Below are positions 61,780 to 64,000 of a DNA stretch of 64,000 nt, one piece after another (positions within the stretch are counted from its first letter, which is position 1; every line of letters starts with the position of its first letter). Location: the NCBI RefSeq assembly GCF_014642175.1, contig NZ_BMIL01000001.1:372001-436000 (forward strand), given 5' to 3'. Source of the DNA: Pedobacter quisquiliarum. GTDB taxonomy: Bacteria; Bacteroidota; Bacteroidia; Sphingobacteriales; Sphingobacteriaceae. The position numbers were made by a program, and so were the translations under genes. Under the pieces are notes generated by a model that was not told where the DNA came from, did no database searches, and worked only from the letters and a program-made list of their open reading frames with translations.

Positions 61780-63054
61780 ATGCAGAAACATATAGTGGTT
61801 GTTGGTGGCGGATTTGCAGGCATAAACCTGGCCAAAAGTTTAGGCAGGCATTCCGACCTCAAGGTAACGTTAGTAGATAAGAACAATTATAACTTTTTTC
61901 CCCCACTTGTTTACCAGGTTGCCACCGCCTTTTTAGAGCCCTCGAGTATAAGTTATCCCTTCCGTAAACTTTTTGCAGGCAAAAAGAATCTTTTCTTCAG
62001 GTTGGGCAGGTTGAAGCAGGTAAAACCGGATGTCAATGCCATTGTGCTGGATAACGGTGAATTAAGCTACGATTACCTGGTGTTTGCTACCGGTGCGGAG
62101 ACAAACTTCTTCGGCAACGAGAACATAAAGAAACATGCTATTCCAATGAAGACCCTGAGCGATGCCATCGCCATGAGAAATGTTTTGCTGATGCGCATGG
62201 AACAGGCTTCAATTACGACGGATCCGCAGGAGGCAAATCGTTTGTTGACTATGGTTATTGCTGGCGGGGGACCTACAGGTGTGGAGATTTCAGGGATGTT
62301 CGCTGAGATGAAGAAAGGGATTCTCCGGAAGGATTATCCAGAACTGGCGGGGAGCAATGGGAATGTTTACCTGGTTGATGGTGGGAAAAGTGTGCTCTCG
62401 CCAATGAGTGAGAAATCTCAGCAAGATACGACAGAAGTGTTGACGCGGCTCGGGGTGAAATTGATCATGAGCACCCATGTTAATGACTTTGACGGTGATA
62501 CTGTAACGCTTTCTGACGGGATGCAGATTGCTTCAAAGAATTTGATCTGGGCCGCGGGTGTTACTGCAAAGATGTTTGAAGGTTTACCAGAAACCTGGTA
62601 TGGAAGGGGCAAGCGCCTGCTGGTTGACGAATACAACAAGGTTATTGGCTCCGAAAACATCTATGCGATCGGCGATACTGCCCTGATGCTAAGTGATGCG
62701 GATTTTCCGAATGGTCACCCCCAGGTTGCACAAGCTGCAATACAGCAGGGGAAGTTACTAGCAAAGAACTTCAAGAATATGATGGCTGGTAAAACATGGG
62801 AGCCGTTTAAGTATCATGATCAGGGTTCTATGGCAATTATTGGCAGTGCAAAAGCGGTTGTAGATTTACCCAAACCGAAGATGCATATGAACGGGTTGAT
62901 TGCCTGGCTGGTTTGGTTGTTCATCCACTTGATGTCTTTAATCACCTATCGAAATCGTGCACGCACATTCTGGAACTGGACTGTTGCCTATCTTTCCCGA
63001 GATCAGTCGCTGCGGATGATCATCAAACCACCAGATCAGGAGGATATTATCTAG
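61780..63054 (+). CDS. ndh: Type II NADH:quinone oxidoreductase (NDH-2)
   Basis: Single-subunit, non-proton-pumping NADH dehydrogenase of 424 residues. FAD motif IVVVGGGFAGINLAKSL (about 5-21), NAD motif MVIAGGGPTGVEISGMFAEM (about 151-170), NIYAIGDTALM and PQVAQAAIQQGKLLAKN are all in the expected order. The C-terminal GLIAWLVWLFIHLMSLITYRNR is a membrane-binding amphipathic/hydrophobic helix. It feeds electrons to quinone without energy conservation. The stop directly abuts the convergent PAS gene's stop. Confidence 0.93.
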   Translation: MQKHIVVVGGGFAGINLAKSLGRHSDLKVTLVDKNNYNFFPPLVYQVATAFLEPSSISYPFRKLFAGKKNLFFRLGRLKQVKPDVNAIVLDNGELSYDYLVFATGAETNFFGNENIKKHAIPMKTLSDAIAMRNVLLMRMEQASITTDPQEANRLLTMVIAGGGPTGVEISGMFAEMKKGILRKDYPELAGSNGNVYLVDGGKSVLSPMSEKSQQDTTEVLTRLGVKLIMSTHVNDFDGDTVTLSDGMQIASKNLIWAAGVTAKMFEGLPETWYGRGKRLLVDEYNKVIGSENIYAIGDTALMLSDADFPNGHPQVAQAAIQQGKLLAKNFKNMMAGKTWEPFKYHDQGSMAIIGSAKAVVDLPKPKMHMNGLIAWLVWLFIHLMSLITYRNRARTFWNWTVAYLSRDQSLRMIIKPPDQEDII

Positions 63055-63708
63055 CTATAGCGGTAATTGGGTCTGTGATACGATTTCTTTGATCTGGGTA
63101 TCCAATTCTTCAGCACTCGTCTCCAGTAGCCTGATTAGGTCGGCGCCGTCTTCACTGATCTGAATGTCTTTGAGGATGGAAATCAGGCCCAGCATATTTG
63201 CCATGGGTCGTCTGATCATGTGCGACTGGTTCAAGGCGATTTTCATGAACTGCTCATTGTTGTCGTCGATGATCTTTTTTGCAGAGTTCAGGCTATCTTC
63301 TGCCATTCTTTTTGCGAGCAGTAATTCTGCTTCATACTTCTTGCGGTCAATGATCTTCAATAGATAAGCATTCACGACAATTACTTTACCGTGTTCATCT
63401 TTGTAGGCTTTTGCATTGAACAAAGCGTCGAAGTTTTCCGTAGGCGTGCTAAAACTCAGGCTAATTTCATTGGTGTATTCGCGAAGGTTGAGTAGTGGAT
63501 TAAGCACCATCTGGAAATACAGGGCGCTGCCTTTGGTAAGTAACTTCAGGAAGTTGGCTGAGGATAGTTCTCGTTCTGTTTTGTCAAAAAAGCTGTAGAA
63601 AGTGCAGTTTGCTTTGATGATTTCGCCATCGGGTTTGAATGAAACAAAGCCGATTGGGGCTTCATTAAAGATAAACTCGGGGTCAATATACTTTGAGAAC
63701 TGATCCAT
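63055..63708 (-). CDS. PAS protein with DHp-like helices but no kinase catalytic domain
   Basis: A 217-residue protein. PAS domain at about 10-120 (FIFNEAPIGFVSFKPDGEIIKANCTFYSFFDKTE...AYKDEHGKVIVVNAYLLKIIDRK), a coiled coil (122-150), then a HisKA-like helical hairpin with ALNQSHMIRRPMANMLGLISIL, where His163 occupies the phospho-acceptor position. The chain ends at residue 217 with no HATPase domain, and the stop is intact, so the absence is not a window edge. It starts eight bases after an RsbQ-like hydrolase. In Bacillus RsbQ acts with the PAS protein RsbP; a ligand-sensing pair is inferred here. Confidence 0.82.
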   Translation of the reverse strand: MDQFSKYIDPEFIFNEAPIGFVSFKPDGEIIKANCTFYSFFDKTERELSSANFLKLLTKGSALYFQMVLNPLLNLREYTNEISLSFSTPTENFDALFNAKAYKDEHGKVIVVNAYLLKIIDRKKYEAELLLAKRMAEDSLNSAKKIIDDNNEQFMKIALNQSHMIRRPMANMLGLISILKDIQISEDGADLIRLLETSAEELDTQIKEIVSQTQLPL

Positions 63709-63716
63709 AATTGCGG

Positions 63717-64000
63717 TTAGGCTTTGTTAAGGAACGGCTTCAAAGCGTTAATTACACCAGTGGGATCGCTAAGGTGCGGGCAGTGGCCAGTGGAGTTCAG
63801 GAGGGTGACCTGGTTTCCCGGTGTGATGCCTTCGATATAGGCAGCGATGACTTCATTGGTTAAAAAATCTTCCTGACACTGGATGGTGAGACTTGGAACT
63901 TTGAGGTTTTGAAGATCGGCCCGGTTATCGGAAAGAAAGGTTACTCTGGCGAATTTCTTGGCAATTTCAGGGTTGGTACTGCAGAAACTACTTGCGAGAC
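63717..64000 (-). CDS. RsbQ-like alpha/beta hydrolase (partial, 3' end only)
   Basis: The minus strand from 64000 to the TAA at 63717-63719 reads CSTNPEIAKKFARVTFLSDNR, DLQNLKVPSLTIQCQEDFLTNEVIAAYI, then STGHCPHLSDPTGVINALKPFL. The CST-P, F-SDNR-DL, PSL-QC-ED and GHCPHLS-P patterns match the C-terminal half of RsbQ and its plant relatives KAI2/D14. The Asp of QCQED and the His of GHCPH are the expected triad members; the Ser lies beyond the window. Operon with the PAS gene (eight-base gap). RsbQ proteins hydrolyse or pass a small signal to a PAS partner. Confidence 0.85.
   Translation of the reverse strand, partial: LASSFCSTNPEIAKKFARVTFLSDNRADLQNLKVPSLTIQCQEDFLTNEVIAAYIEGITPGNQVTLLNSTGHCPHLSDPTGVINALKPFLNKA

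Overview
The window looks like chromosomal DNA of a Bacteroidota bacterium, most probably a Sphingobacteriaceae relative of Pedobacter or Mucilaginibacter. The reasons are the protein types (short alpha-glucan phosphorylase, FGGY-type gluconate kinase with GntP, MlaE/F/D, Bacteroidota-style lipoproteins and AraC regulators), weak or absent Shine-Dalgarno sequences at many starts, and TAnnTTTG-like promoter boxes. Coding density is high and many genes overlap by a few bases. I see no rRNA, tRNA, CRISPR array, transposase or phage module. The genus is an inference from protein character, not from a database comparison.

Layout. 0-5 kb: selD, then a convergent paoABC-type molybdenum hydroxylase operon. 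5-9 kb: selO, pncB and a frameshifted FRG-domain gene in one operon. 9-12 kb: an LTA-synthase-like membrane phosphatase/transferase and a DUF1264 lipoprotein. 12-16.7 kb: a tolC-emrA-emrB-type efflux operon with a divergent AraC regulator. 16.7-21.7 kb: kaiC, two kaiB genes, a PAS histidine kinase and a tandem universal stress protein, all on the minus strand. 21.9-29.6 kb: an SDR, a DUF4010 membrane protein, a secreted amidase, EcsC, an M14-like hydrolase, an FKBP lipoprotein, and an old yellow enzyme with its ArsR repressor. 29.8-40.4 kb: glgE, a treS-mak fusion and glgB on the plus strand, facing a small HTH gene, an alpha-glucan phosphorylase and a D-lactate dehydrogenase. 40.5-46.4 kb: a phosphoesterase lipoprotein, an outer-membrane-like protein, a baeRF protein, two small charged proteins and mlaEFD. 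46.6-52.9 kb: pta-ackA, an mhqD/mhqO-like pair, ferritin and a Cys/Lys-rich small protein. 52.9-64 kb: an atypical SDR, YtxH, gluconate transport and kinase, a heterodimeric ABC exporter, a membrane phosphoesterase, NDH-2, and a PAS/DHp protein behind an RsbQ-type hydrolase that runs off the window edge.

How the genes work together. Two themes recur. One is carbon storage and overflow: trehalose to maltose to maltose-1-phosphate to branched alpha-glucan (TreS-Mak, GlgE, GlgB), mobilisation by the phosphorylase, then D-lactate and acetate (Pta-AckA) and gluconate use. The other is stress and timing: the Kai cluster, universal stress protein, ferritin, electrophile detoxification (OYE/ArsR, MhqD/MhqO), efflux pumps and RsbQ-PAS. 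The most interesting unit is the KaiA-less kaiC-kaiB-kaiB-kinase operon. KaiC keeps both ATPase sites and hydroxyl phospho-acceptors but ends in a predicted coiled coil, which suggests an hourglass-type timer coupled to a two-component kinase. Other points worth checking are a phosphorylase with Thr where the PLP lysine should be, an RsbQ-PAS pair lacking a kinase catalytic domain, an SDR lacking YxxxK, and several small genes and structured intergenic stretches.
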